This document shows positions 1 through 11,705 of a DNA stretch of 64,000 bases, piece after piece. A program made the position numbers and the translations under genes. Source of the DNA: Torymus aiolomorphi. Lineage: Eukaryota > Arthropoda > Insecta > Hymenoptera > Torymidae. The notes beneath the pieces are model-generated. The model ran no database searches, had not been told where the DNA came from, and saw only the letters and a program-made list of their open reading frames with translations. Location: positions 262,677,575-262,741,574 of the forward strand of contig CM070873.1 of NCBI GenBank assembly GCA_036365515.1, given 5' to 3'. The first letter of the stretch is position 1. The number at the start of each line of letters is the position of its first letter.

Positions 1-4
1 GGAA

Positions 5-292
5 ATGATTTGGATGGAAAGATTAATTAAAGGCCTACGTAATAGTTGTAAAATACCCGTGCTGTGTGTCGATAATCAGAGCGCGATTCAAATAATAAAA
101 GATTTGAGATACCACTGTCGTACAAAACATATCGACATTAAGTACAAATTTATAAGAGAAAATTATAATAATGGTTTATTTGTAATAGAATATGTTAACT
201 CAGCGAATCAACAAGCAGATATTCTGACAAAAGCGTTACCTGTAAAATCATTTGAATATTTGCGTGATTTAATATGTGTAAGTTCTCATTAA
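5..292 (+). pseudogene. Copia retrotransposon pol, C-terminal RNase H (5' truncated by window edge)
   Basis: This open frame is the last 95 residues of a Ty1/copia polyprotein. Seen: a DNQSAI motif at about residues 23-28, the block RTKHIDIKYKFIRE at about 39-52, and the terminal motif QQADILTKALP at about 69-79. In the Ty1/copia family these are the RNase H aspartate block and the conserved end of pol. RNase H removes the RNA strand during reverse transcription. The frame ends at a TAA 65 bases before the LTR. The body of pol and the 5' LTR lie outside the window, so whether the element is complete cannot be judged; the visible part has no break. Family assignment is firm; current activity is unknown. 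Confidence 0.92.
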
Positions 293-357
293 ATGTAACT
301 AGTATTAAGATTGTATAAGAAATACTTGCGTGCACACTTGTAACTTCTAAGTGGGAG

Positions 358-607
358 TGTTAGAAATATAGAATTTACAAGTTCGCATATTAGACTACTG
401 GTGTAGTACAGCGCACGCGGCGCCGCCCGTGTATCTCACGTAACACACGCAGTATAGGCCCAAAACCTCGAAGGGCGCTCCCTGCTGCTCGCGTCGCTCG
501 CGACCCCGCTCACTCCGCGTTGATCACTCGTCCAAGACGGATGTACCTCTTCTGGTTGCTCCAATAAACTTACCTTACCACTACTCTGTGTCTACATTTA
601 TTTAACA
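358..607 (+). repeat. Copia 3' LTR with adjacent polypurine tract
   Basis: The LTR starts TGTTAG directly after a purine run at 349-357 (AAGTGGGAG), which fits the polypurine tract for plus-strand priming. It ends TTAACA at 607, so the termini TGTTA/TAACA are inverted repeats. An AATAAA lies near 564. A target duplication cannot be tested because the 5' LTR is outside the window. Confidence 0.8.
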
Positions 608-3600
608 ATACCATTTCATTATTAGATGATCATCTGAAAAATAATTTCACAATCTTGTATAAGATATGCTTTGTTAACGAAATCTGCAACAATTGGTGCG
701 CAATAATAGATAGATACTCTACCGCAATATCTAATGCATCAAAGTTTTTTTGAACTAATAATTTTAATTTAAAAATAAATTGTAATTTAGTCTATTAAAT
801 AAAGACAATATCGCAAACTTTAATTTCAAAAAAGCACATCTAGTGGTGAAGTAATTGTAATTATTCGGCTATTCGAGGTTCACTTTAACGAAAATTCAGC
901 AATAACCGATACAGTTACCCTATACAACAGAAATAACTTTATGAAAACGAAAATATTGGAAACACTTCATTTGCATATCTGCAGTACAGTTTAAGTAGAA
1001 ACATCTTGAATATGGACAGACTGAGCTCATCTTTCTCCATCTTTTCCAAATTTTGAAATAAAACCTCTCTAGCAGATTTTACAGGATTACATATATTCTG
1101 GAAAATACATTTTTTCTCTCATTTCATTATGGCCCTTTCATTACCTCAGCATTCCCCCGGCTGAACAACCAAGTGGGGATTCACTGTTGAATTATATTTC
1201 GCTGAATATGAAAATGCATAAAGTACGTAAATACCTTTGGCGAGTCTCGTGTTACTTTAAAATTTTTTATAGGGTTCACAAATTTTACGATTGATCGAAA
1301 TTCCCGTATTCCCGTATCTGCATATCGCCATCAAATATGGTAATATTCCATTCGCAAAATATGTAACGCGTCGCGTAAAAAACCACGCTCGCTAGCCTCG
1401 CACGCGCGTGCGCGCGTAAAAATAGCGCGTTAAATTAATCATCGTGCCGAGAGTCCGCAAACATCGCTTTTAAATTCCCACTGTGTGTTATGTACGAAAT
1501 CGCCGCCTACAGCCATACATTCTCTCTCCCTCTTTTTTTCATACACCCACATATAGATATATACCCTCAGTGTAGTCGCATTCACTCGGGGATGAAAAGC
1601 GCGCGACAACGAAAAACAAATCCTCTGCGCGCGCCTACGATTAAAATCGCTTGGGCGCTCAAAGCTATAGCTTTCGCGCGTCGCACGCGACGAACGAAAA
1701 TCAGTCGACGGCGGTATAGTAGTATATACATATAGCTCTGCTGCCTGCTTTATACTCTCCTGGAAAATTTAATCGCGCTAAAAGCACATCGATGATTGGC
1801 CTTTGTTTCGCCTCTCTGTGTCCCGCTATCTTCCTCGTAATATATATGTATAATATATATGCACACTGGTAGCATCGTTGCGCACGGGTACGCAACGGAC
1901 CACCACTGACTCTTTCCATTCGAGACATGCTCGGTGTCAAAGGAATTTGAATTTATTCGGGTTATTTGTCAGCCCTCGCGCTTGGGCTGGAATTCGGAAA
2001 AGGGTTCGACGACGCGCCGCGGCGCGCTGCACAGCACCTAGAAATATGAGACTCGTTTGCTGACACCTGCGCGAAACGAGCTCGCCGCGATATAAAGTAC
2101 ACTTCCTGCAGCAGGACCGAACGCGACGCGCACTGCTGCACGTATACATACATACTATGGCAGCACACATACTTTCGCGTGCGTGTAGAGGTGTGCGCGC
2201 GTGTACCTCCGCGGTGGCGGGCGCAAAAGTCAGGCGTCTTTGCGTGGGTGTGAGGGAGCATCGATCACCAGCGCGTTGCGTATAAACAATAAATAACGCC
2301 TGCTTCTCCCCTTTTCACCTGGCCCATCACTTATCGTAAATCCGCAATTTCGACGTTCTTTTATGTATATGTATATGTCGGTGTATAGGCGGTCGCGTGC
2401 CCCGAACTAACGCTGAAAGGAATTTGCGGAGAATCGGCGCGCGTCAATTATTGTTTGTTGTTATTTGTATTGGCGTATTGCCCCCCGGAAATTGAATTGA
2501 CCAAAAATTGAGGGATTTATGTCAATCAGCGTAATGATGTTCGTAAAGTAATTAGACCTCTTTTTTAAAATCATTTCTTTCATTTGTATTTAATAACATA
2601 TTTTTCATTTGATTATTCGCGCGCGACGTATGTCATTTAATTACCAAATAATTAATATTCTCTGTAAAATTGTTCGCTCAACCCGTCAAAAAGCACAACG
2701 TAATTCTAATATATTTCCTCGATTTTATCACTCTTTTACAATCCTGAAAAACAAAATAATAATAAATAACATGCAACCACAATACCAACAGCGAACTCGT
2801 TATTTTCCCAATTTCAAAACGATTCCCCAAAAATATTATTCCTTCAGCCCTACCACACATACCTTCACCCCCGGCACATAAATTCATCTCGCTGACTGAG
2901 CGCGCGCGGTACAAAAAATTCCCCAAAGCAAATACTTACTCACGGCGTGCTTTCGCCTGACGACAGCATCGTGCACACACCCGTGAGAGGGGGGGGGGGA
3001 GCCTTACAAACAATCTCCCCCCTCCGGCCCTGTATATATAATCAAAGTTTAATTACAGACACGTCGTGCCGTAGGAGGGCGGGGGCGGATGCATGTTTTA
3101 ACGGGCGAGCGCTTGCACGCGCTGGGGGTCGTGTGGGGGGAGGCGCAGGGGCGTCTTGGCTACAAATACCCAGGGTGCAAGTGCATCTATGCGAGAACAG
3201 CGTGGGCGCAATCGAGAGCTCCAACGTCGGAGAAGAAGCTGCGGTGGAAGTCGACTCGTGTGTCTGTGTGTATATATATATGTGGCTGCTGTTATGTTAC
3301 ATAGGAAGAGATAGGGAGGAGGGAGCAGACTCGGAGTTAAATTCGTATTTAATACACGTGTAGCAGAAGCAGCAGCGAGAGAGGAAGCGAGAGAGAGGGA
3401 GCTCCGTCTCGTTTTCTTCCTTGTTTAACCTCTGATTTTCCCCGTCGCTCGCTGCGCGCTATTTCCTTTGCTTTGGGCCAAAGGCCCTTCTTCCACTCCC
3501 CCACCCCGCCCTTATAAATGCATTCGGTTTTAATACCGAGCAGCAGCGGGCGCGCGGGGGATTACTCCGTGGCGCGCGCGAGCTTTGCCTGCTGCCGCGC

Positions 3601-6080
3601 GTATCTGTTCCGCTCCAGTAAACTGTATTCGATGCTCGTCTTTGCGCCCGCACGCCCGCCCACCGCAGCTAAGAATCTCGCGTGCTACTCGCGTCTGCTC
3701 GCGCATCGGCTTAAGGTCGACGATTTTACATTTCTCTCTCACGCGCTCTCTTCCGGCGCTAGTGTGTAAACGGGTAGTGCGTGTGTGTGTATACGCGGCT
3801 GGTGGCTTGTATGAGGGCGGGTAATGCGTGCAACTGCTTTTCCGCCCGCACGACCCCATGTAGTATAGTCGCGTCGGGCTTATGCTCCGCGCGCAAAAGT
3901 ATACGATTGTCCTTTCGTCCTTTGCTCTTTTTTACGCTTGCGCTTTTAAGTCTGTGTCGGGGAAAAACTGGTTGCGAGGAAACGAGGCGAATGTGGTATA
4001 TATGCCCGTTTGCATTATGTCTGGTGTATATATATGTGGTATAGTGGCTTTTGTAATAAAAATTTTACAATATTCGTAATTTTTTTGTGGAGGAAATATA
4101 TAGTAGAATTTTTTTGTGAAGGAAATATATAGAGTACATATTATATTATTCAAAATTAATACAATATTATTGTTTTCCATAACGGAAATTAGTTTTTATT
4201 GTGTCGACCAACATTTATCAATATTGAGATCGTAAATACAGAATAAATATTCGCTAAAATTCAGCATCGACGATATCATTTATCGGAAGAGTGTGGTTTT
4301 GACACTTTGAATACACTGCGACAGCGCTTCTCTTTATATGTCCCGCAAACAATTAAAATCCACGGGAACACTGAAACATTTTTGGATCTGTAAACATTGT
4401 GAATGGGGTTCGCGCGTAAATCCCGAATAATAAAGAAGAAAAATGTTTATTTACAATTGGGCGTCGGCGGCCGTTTTATTGCGCTAAACAAGCAAAATTT
4501 AATAGACCAGAGGAAATTTATTTTTCGATACACCAGCTTATACTTACCCCTGCATGTGCACCGCAAACACATATAACACGGCTTATCGAACTTCGCATAC
4601 ACATTCAGGGGAAAAAGATACTAGGCCGAGAGGCGCGCTACAGCCACCAACACCGCTAATACCATTAAACTTGAGAAAAGCGCTTCAGTCCGCGAAATAG
4701 CTAAGCAGTGAGCAAGAGAGAGGGAAGCCAAACGGCGAAACTCCAATAAAGCGATTGATAGCGTGCGAGCTCTCTCGCTTAAAGCAAACAATTTTGAAGG
4801 TTCCTTTGCAGCAAGCAAATAGACGCTTGTTTGCCGCCTCCCCCGGAGGGTTTAGAGTACAGGCGCGCAATCGAACGCGTTCCGGCGGAAGTTTAATGGG
4901 AGGGACCTCCTTTTTTTAAAAGGGTGCCATAGTCACCGTTCCAGAAGCTCGCTCGCTCCCTCTTTATACGTTTTTTCGCAGCTCGATGCCTCATACCCTC
5001 GCTCCCGAGAAACAGATAGAGAGAGCGGTGGGACGATATGCGGAGGGGAGCGCGAATTCTCTTCCTCCTTCCTCTTGTGTTTTGTTACGCGCACAGTCTC
5101 CCGAAGATTGCCAATACCTACAAGAAACTCAAGCGCCCACCACGACGCGAAGGACTTTATCCCTCCCCCCCTCCCCCCTCCCCCCAACCTCCGAGTTTGT
5201 GTGTAAGTAGCGTATACGCGAGCGTTTGAAGTCGCGTCGGCATTTATGGACGGCGAAAAAGGGAGAGGGAGAGAGAGAGAAGGAGAGGGAGAGAGAGAGA
5301 GGTGCACGGGAAGTGTATTTGCTTGAAAGAGGGAGAGAGTGGCTGGAAATTGGGGCACGCGAGCGACCGATGTAAATCAAGTCGGCAGACACGCGAAAAG
5401 AAGCGCGAGATCGTGCGCGCAAGCATATAATCCGGTGGTGTTGGCGGCGGCGACGTTTCCCTCTAAAAAGCTCATCGCGAGCGCCCGCGGAACTTTGTTT
5501 GCTCGCGAATAATTAAAATCATTATTCCGACGATTTGAGCCAACTCAAGCGCGCGCGCGCGCATACCGCTTTCTATATCGATCATCGCGTTAGCGCGAGT
5601 GTGAAGGATGAAGGAGGAATGTTTGTTGCGAGAATACTTGTTTTATCCGTATTTTATGACAGTTGGATTGAGAGCTCCGGGAATTTCGTTATGAGGGCTA
5701 GCGGAATCCTTAATTATATTTATTCTAATGAAACAGTTAGTGGTAATTGTGTATGAAAAGGATAGCTTTTGTCATTTAGTTGTTATATTGTGAAAATTGC
5801 CTGGGCTTTGATGTTTCGAACAGTGTTGCTCAAATCCTCGTTACTGCGAATGAAAATAGCTGCTCATATATAATGGCATCAGCGAAACTGTATAAAGAGA
5901 TAATAAATTCAAATTTCACACATTGACGTATTTCTTTCTCTACTTTTTATTTCATTTTAATTCTTTTCTCTTCTTCTTAATGAGAGGTATGATATATTTG
6001 TGGATTCCCGGTAAAACGACGTAAGTCCATTTTGCATGTTTTGCGTTTTAAAGGTTTGCATTATGTTATGTCGAAAATAA
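608..6080. other. Intergenic region with no supportable gene
   Basis: An AT-rich block (608-1380) is followed by CpG-rich sequence (1380-4070) and mixed sequence with GA/CT tracts (5165-5300) and a short GC run (about 5551-5562). A short direct duplication of about 37 bp lies at 4074-4140 (TTTTTTTGTGGAGGAAATAT then TTTTTTTGTGAAGGAAATAT). The open frames here overlap on both strands, are arginine/serine-rich from CpG and CT content, and show no family features. No RNA gene was recognised. Confidence 0.6.
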
Positions 6081-6091
6081 TTAAGTATTAT

Positions 6092-6385
6092 TTGGGCGGG
6101 AGCCTTCCGTCGTTTATAATTTTACAGAGTTAGACAGATATAGCTGGGGAATGCCTCACATGATCTGCAAGTTGTGCAAAACCAAAGTTGACGATCAGGG
6201 TCGCGCCAGAATTTACATACACTTGTTTCACATTAAGTGAGTGACACGCTGTTGGGTGGGAGTCTCCCGTCGTTTATGGATTTACAAAGTTAGATAGATA
6301 TAGCTAAGGAATGCCCCACGCGATCTGCAAGGTATGCAAAAACCAAGGTTGACGATCAGAGTCGCACCCGAACTCATGTGCACTT
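6092..6385. repeat. Two-copy tandem duplication, period about 160 bp
   Basis: Copy one (about 6092-6222) and copy two (about 6252-6385) share the ordered blocks GGGCGGGAG/GGGTGGGAG, CCGTCGTTTAT, GTTAGA.AGATATAGCT, GGAATGCC, GATCTGCAAG, TGCAAAA and GTTGACGATCAG.GTCGC. By eye identity is about 80%. No open frame spans a unit. The spared blocks would fit a small structured RNA or a SINE-like repeat, but I recognise neither. Confidence 0.7.
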
Positions 6386-6420
6386 TACTACTACGCGATT
6401 GGTATACTCTAAACATATGT

Positions 6421-6520
6421 TAGTGTAGTCTTTGAGTGTAATGCTCAAAGTGGATCCCGATCTCCTTAGTTTTTAGCCAGTGCTCAAAAGCACTCTACAT
6501 TACTGGGGCGTGCAGACCCA
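6421..6520. other. Short sequence with two hairpins
   Basis: Directly after the duplication, CTTTGAG/CTCAAAG and AGTGCT/AGCACT form two closely spaced stems. They could be part of a structured transcript together with the duplication. No snRNA or snoRNA family is recognised and box elements are not convincing. Confidence 0.3.
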
Positions 6521-6766
6521 AAAATTTACTGAGGTTATTTCAAAGTAAAGAAAGTACAAAAACTAGTGTTACCGAATGATTATCACAAATTTTTAAAACT
6601 GTATATAGTATAAATGATGTTAATATGGTGTATAAAATAAAATAGAAAAAAGACAAATGAAATGCGTTGCTAAGAAAGTCAGATTTTGTTATTTTGATTG
6701 AGGGCAGTTAGAAAAACACGTGACAGAATAGAATAAAATTGTTTGAAAAAGTACGTTTCGTAGTTT

Positions 6767-7499
6767 TGTTATTTCTCCTGTCGTATTTCCGTTTTGCGCG
6801 GAACAGCTAGTGAATCCAATTAACTCCGTTTATTTCGACAAATAAATTAAACTTACAATGTAGGATCGCTTGCAAAGCTTCGGCCTATTCTATCCCGCAA
6901 TTGGTGGTTCAGGATGAGAGAGAGAGAGGTAGGTCGTAACCGCTGCTACCGTCCTGGTGGTGTGCAGATGACTTCTTCTTGACTGGTGGTTGTTCGCCGT
7001 ACGTGTGGTAGGCTGTGCCAGATGCTCTAAGTCCAAGAGGCTGGCGAAGGCGTTTTTCTTCTTTTTGGTGATTGTCCCTGGCGAAATTCTGACAGAGGTC
7101 TTTTATGGTTTTTTGAAGGAGTTGTAAAAACTGACGTGCCAAGGCCCGCGGCCTCGTCGTTTTTATACCCGCGGAATCTCAGTGTCCACCCCCGAGTTCG
7201 CGAACAACTGGTCTGTGCCCGTGCTCACGGATACACCTATACGCATCCATGTGTTAGAAACCCAGGGCATTGATGATTGACAACTCGCATATCCAGATTC
7301 TTGTAGTACCTGTCCAGTACCTGTCCTGCAGTATGACCTGTCCAGTCTGACCCGTAAAAAAGGGGTTCTCACGATGTAGAGCCACCACTCCTGCCAAAAT
7401 ATATTTATGGCTCTTTTCCTTCCCGGGAGTTGTAGGCGCGTGCCGCGCGACGGGGGGCTTGAGCGCTTCCCATGTTTTCTGCCGTGGCAATAATTACAT
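6767..7499 (-). repeat. Possible LTR-like sequence (minus strand)
   Basis: On the plus strand the block begins TGTTATT and ends AATTACA. Read on the minus strand it has a TATAAAA box (complement of 7161-7167) and, about 330 bases later, an AATAAA (complement of 6829-6834), the layout of an LTR with U3, R and U5. A purine-rich stretch lies just upstream on the minus strand. I found no matching target duplication and no coding region on either side, so this is at most a solo or degenerate LTR. Small frames inside it are not taken as genes. Confidence 0.3.
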
Positions 7500-7563
7500 T
7501 GACTGCCTCGACCCTTCCACTTACTTTCTCGCTTTTTTTTCTGCTTTTTTTCTGCTTTTTTTT

Positions 7564-7659
7564 CTGCTTTTCGTGACTTCGCTGATCTCTCTCAGCGCTG
7601 TTCTTCTTTTTCTGCTTTTCGTGACTTCGCTGATCCCTCTCAGCGCTGTTCTTCTTTTT
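7564..7659. repeat. 48-bp tandem repeat, two units
   Basis: Units at 7564-7611 and 7612-7659 begin CTGCTTTTCGTGACTTCGCT and differ by about one substitution. Because 48 is a multiple of three, minus-strand frames through it carry a lysine-rich 16-residue repeat. This repeat, not real protein homology, explains the frames there. A CTT/CTTT tract continues to about 7735. Confidence 0.85.
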
Positions 7660-7739
7660 CTTCTTCTTCTTCCTCTTCTTCTTCTTCTTCCTTCTTTCTT
7701 TCTTTCTTGTTTCTCTCTCTCTTTCTTGCATCGTATATT

Positions 7740-8523
7740 TTTCATTTTTTTTTCTAATGTCGTATATTTTAATTATTTTTATAAAATTATTTATTTAAGT
7801 AAATGGACGAAAATCGTCCATTACATTATAGTGGAACAAAATTTTAATTTAAAGATTACACCTGGAATTTATTATTGATCAAAATATTAATTGTTATTCT
7901 TTTCAGCTTTAACCATGGCTTGTCCCCTTAAGATTAATGGTTATACTCGAATTGTTCAATCAGATTGCAGGGTTTTGAAACTTAGTAGGCACGTCCGGCA
8001 AGAATCCATCAAGCATGTACAACGATAGACATATAAGGTACTACACAGACAGGCGAGTTTGTGAGCCTACCGATCACAGCTTCACTCTCGAACGGACTTG
8101 ATAGTATGACCGTGCCTGCGGCATTGCTAAAAATTCATCAAATAAAAGTAGTAAATTTTATATTTACGAAGGTTTATCTTTGAGGAAGAAAGACGAATAT
8201 AATTAAAAAGCTTGCATGCCTTCTTCAGTGAATAATCTTAAGAACTTTTACAGTTTTTAGTTTATGCAAAATATAGTCTAAAAATTACATGTAAAATAAA
8301 GAAATATGAATTACATAATAGCATTCGTCATGTTTATAGTAATATGAATATTAAATAATAAATTCGTAATCATCGTCCTGAAAAACATATAAATGAATTC
8401 TGAAGTTTTGTTAAAATATTACTTATTTTTTAAATAAAGCATCATAAATATTTCGGAATCGCTACCAACTTTTAAGTTATCAACTTTTGATATATCAAAG
8501 TGGAAAAATTATTTATCTGAGCA
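7740..8523. other. AT-rich intergenic sequence with one more balanced block
   Basis: AT-rich flanks surround a block of more balanced composition at about 7915-8135 (GGCACGTCCGGCAAGAATCC ... CCGTGCCTGCGGCATTGC). The block has no open frame. It stands out from its surroundings and might be an RNA gene, but no family was recognised. Confidence 0.3.
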
Positions 8524-8626
8524 CCTTTTCCAACCGGCTTCCTTTGTTAACTCCTTATTCAACCATCTTCCAAGTTAACTCCTTTTTGAAGCGTCTTTCA
8601 AGTTAACACCTTTTCCAAACGGCTTT
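8524..8626. repeat. 28-bp minisatellite, about 3.6 diverged units
   Basis: Successive units start near 8524, 8553, 8581 and 8609, each with the frame CCTTTT-CAA--G-CTT--AAGTTAAC. Internal divergence is substantial, suggesting an old array. Confidence 0.7.
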
Positions 8627-9098
8627 AGCTAGTTCAATAAATTGTGATAGCGAAATACCAGTGTTTTGAGCAAGACTAATTGAAATACTATTATATTTTT
8701 AAACTATTTTATTATTCTTTTAATTAGACATATTTATACAATCTAAATATACAACCGCTCGCTTCGAGAGTTAGCAAAGGTCTGATTTTCTTTTTGGTTG
8801 TTAACGCGTAACTAACAACAATGTATTCAAATGTTTTTCGAATGTTTCACGCGCAACTGAAACGCTTATTAGTTGGCTTCTACAATTATCGTCACGTAAT
8901 CACTTCTCTTTTGATCCAATCGAACCTGGAGTTTTCACGAACGTAAAACATAAAGCCTCTTTGCTTAATGTTTACTCGAGAATTAACCAAACATTTGGAC
9001 GAATATATTAATAATTTAAAAGAGAATTTTCTCAAAGCTCAAGAGTTTACAATGAGCTTAAAATTAACAATGTGTACCGGAACAACCAGTACTGGTTT

Positions 9099-9440
9099 GA
9101 AATAATTTAATTTTCAAGATGTAGTAAATAAATATTGTTAATCAAGTATATAGTAATACTTAAACTATTATAGAAACCTGAGATAGCGAAAATACCACTG
9201 ACGCCTTGGAATAATCGGAATCTCAAGTGAAAACAAATGTCATAGGTAACCACAAGCTGATTTTGGAAATGCCCATAGAAAATTGGAATAGTCAAAATTA
9301 CAGTAACACCTTTGAATAATTTAATTTTAAAGGTGTAGTAAATAAATACTAATTATTTATGTAGTAATTCTTAAGATACTACAGAAAACTGGGATAGTAA
9401 AAAATTCCAATAACCCCTTGAAATAACTAAAATCTGAAGT
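9099..9440. repeat. Diverged tandem duplication, period about 215 bp
   Basis: Segments at about 9099-9230 and 9314-9440 share AATAATTTAATTTT, GTAGTAAATAAATA, GTAGTAAT, AGAAA.CTGGGATAG/CTGAGATAG and GGAATAA/GAAATAA in the same order. The open frame across the first copy has no family features and is ignored. Confidence 0.55.
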
Positions 9441-10260
9441 AAAAAAAACCGCTGCCAATTCATTGGCCCGTGGCTTCCTCAAACTTAATTTGCTGATTCC
9501 TTTAATTAATTTTTAATAACAAAATTTATAATTTTTGCAGCAATTCATTACATAACCATAATTAAATTCATTTATGAAGATTAGAAAGTACTAATTTTTC
9601 AATTATGTATAAAATATGAATAAAGCAATTTTTTTTTTAATTATGTGTCAAAAATAAATAAAATAATTGATTGTAATATTATCGTCAAAACCTTTTAAAA
9701 TTCCAATAACCTTTACTTCAAATTATATTTTCTTTGTGAAATTTCACACATAGGGTACTTATCCCTAGTAGTGTCCCTGTCCGTATTTGTGTGCTCTTTT
9801 TGGAATTTCCGATGTAAGAAAAAGGTTCTAACCTTAAAAATAATAAATGGCTATTACAAGAAACAGTAAAAAGACGATTTATCCTATAAATTACTCGGTT
9901 GGATGTATTATTTGTTAATAATCGTTAGTTAAAAAGCAACACTAATACGGACTGTCGTCTGCTTTAAGAGCCCACTAATACGGTCACTTACCCTATATTG
10001 TCTATACCACCCACAACATTCTCTATAAATTTCATGTTTATATATAAAGCCGTTCCCGAAAAATTATGATTTGAAAAGAGGATTAAAACAGTTTTAATCT
10101 CAAATATCTCTGAAATAAATAAACGAATTCTTTTACCATAAGGGGATGTGAGTACCGACATTATTTTTCAAACGAGTGTATCTCACGAAAATACCAATAG
10201 AATCACTAAAAAAAAATTCTGCATATAGTGTTTACGTGTACGAAGCGCTTGGCAACAAAG
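9441..10260. other. AT-rich sequence, probably old repeat
   Basis: No coding frame. The stretch around 10015-10130 (CTATAAATTTCATG ... AAAGCCGTTC ... AATCTCAAATATCTCTGAAA) has a diverged partner at about 10798-10895 (CTATAAATTTGAAG ... AGAGCCGTTCTCG ... CCTCAAATATCTTTGAAA). The two copies flank the module at 10265-10340 and point to one dispersed repeat family. Confidence 0.45.
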
Positions 10261-10264
10261 GGGG

Positions 10265-10301
10265 TATATAAGGAGGTGTATCGCGGGTTTCATTTCAGTC
10301 C
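10265..10301 (+). promoter_or_regulatory. TATA box plus arthropod-type initiator
   Basis: TATATAAG at 10265-10272 is followed by TTTCAGTCC. The A of TCAGTC is at 10297, about 32 bases from the start of the TATA box, which is the usual TATA-initiator spacing. TCAGT is the common arthropod initiator. Predicted transcription would start just ahead of the CTGAGGA motif at 10302. This is a sequence prediction only. Confidence 0.45.
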
Positions 10302-10337
10302 CTGAGGAGGAGCCGGAGCGGGCTCGAAACGTTGGAC
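10302..10337 (+). ncRNA. Hammerhead-core-like motif of Penelope-like element type
   Basis: CTGAGGA (10302-10308) fits the CUGANGA box. GAGCC (10310-10314) can pair with GGCTC (10321-10325) around the loop GGAGCG, and GAAA follows at 10326-10329, then CGTT and GGAC; GTCC just before the motif can pair with that GGAC. Penelope-like retroelements are known to carry hammerhead motifs with this order (CTGANGA, stem, GAAACG). A proper stem III and cleavage triplet are not evident, so this may be decayed or only a conserved remnant. Confidence 0.45.
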
Positions 10338-10339
10338 AA

Positions 10340-11408
10340 TTTGGTGGTGGGGGGCAGTCAGATCGTCCTTTGCTAACAAAGTTTTTTCGAGGTTTTAATT
10401 AAGTTTTTATTTCAGATTCTGCGGGGGTGATTATAAACAAGGGCAATCTGACTGCCACAGTATTAATTACTTTAATTTAATTTGTAAGACTTTAAGACCG
10501 ATGGAAAAATTCTTATCAGTTGATACATGAAGTATGTGATTTTCCAAAATCACGATTTAAAAAAAAATCGTAAACAAGTTTTAACCTTAAATAGAGGATT
10601 CTTTTACCTAAAGAACTTGCACGATAAATATACAAAATCTACATTTCCACAAAATTGCAACATGATTACACCAAATTTTTTTCACTAGTTAAATTGATTT
10701 TGTAAAATACGAAAATTTTCATCAAATATCTCCAAAAGTTCGATTTTGATGAAAATTAGCACATATATTAGCACATCTATATCACATACAACATTATTGT
10801 CTATAAATTTGAAGCTGATACATAGAGCCGTTCTCGAGCTCGAAAAAGGTTAAAAAAATTTTAACCTCAAATATCTTTGAAATTTATGGACCAATCGTTT
10901 TGCCCAAAGAACTCGGCCAAGAGCTATCCATAAACTAACTCTGCAAGGAATTTTGAAGCGATTAAGACAATTTTACTCCCGTAATCGTTGGATATACAAA
11001 ACTCATTTTTTCATTTTTCAATTTTTTTATCAAAAACTAACCAACAGAATAAATTCAAATTTTTACAGATTATAGCTATTTATATTCTGCATTATCATGA
11101 TTTTTCTCAAAAAAAAAATTGACTGTTTAGTTTGGGAGTTATAAGCTTTAAAAAAAAACACGTTTTTGTTAATAACAAAAGAACCGTGATAGCTAGAAAA
11201 ATTTTTTTTTTTTTAAACATAGGTTTTTTATGCTCTTTCGAATGCTACCCATCCGATTCATTAAAAAACGCAAAAATGAATTTTACGAAAATCGAAAATT
11301 CGAAATAAAACAAAAATGCATCAGCCCAATCAAAAAATGGATTTTTGACCCGCAATCACATAAAAAAAAAAATGAGACCTGTCCTGTTAAAATCGACCGA
11401 GTAGAACC
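10340..11408. other. AT-rich sequence after the 10.3 kb module
   Basis: The sequence is low-GC with poly-A/T runs. GGGCAGTCAGAT (about 10356) and ATCTGACTGCC (about 10445) form an inverted pair. The second copy of the 10015-10130 repeat lies here. No coding sequence or recognisable reverse transcriptase was seen, so if a Penelope-like element is present its body is missing. Confidence 0.4.
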
Positions 11409-11513
11409 TGAGATCCAGGTGTACACACACGCAGACACCCACCCACACACACCTACACGCACACACGCACGCACACACACACACACACATACACACACAC
11501 ACATACACATCCA
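11409..11513. repeat. (CA)n microsatellite
   Basis: Interrupted CA dinucleotide array with ACGC and CCCA variants. Histidine/threonine-rich and cysteine/valine-rich frames across it are artefacts of the repeat. Confidence 0.95.
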
Positions 11514-11705
11514 TGCAGACATTTTTCAAAAACCATGTATTTTGATTCCTAACACCTCGAAAAACAATTATAACATGTTTTTACAACAACTCAAAAAATT
11601 ACTATAACAAATCTTCCTCTAGGAGGAAGCAAATTACTTCACAATAGAGAATTTGAGAAATACATATAAAAAAATTATTTCATTTTTCCTTTTTCCAGAT
11701 TAGTT

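Noticed and set aside
7405..7745. Lysine/arginine-rich repeat frames
   Set aside because: Explained by the 48-bp tandem repeat and CTT tract; no gag or histone-like motif.
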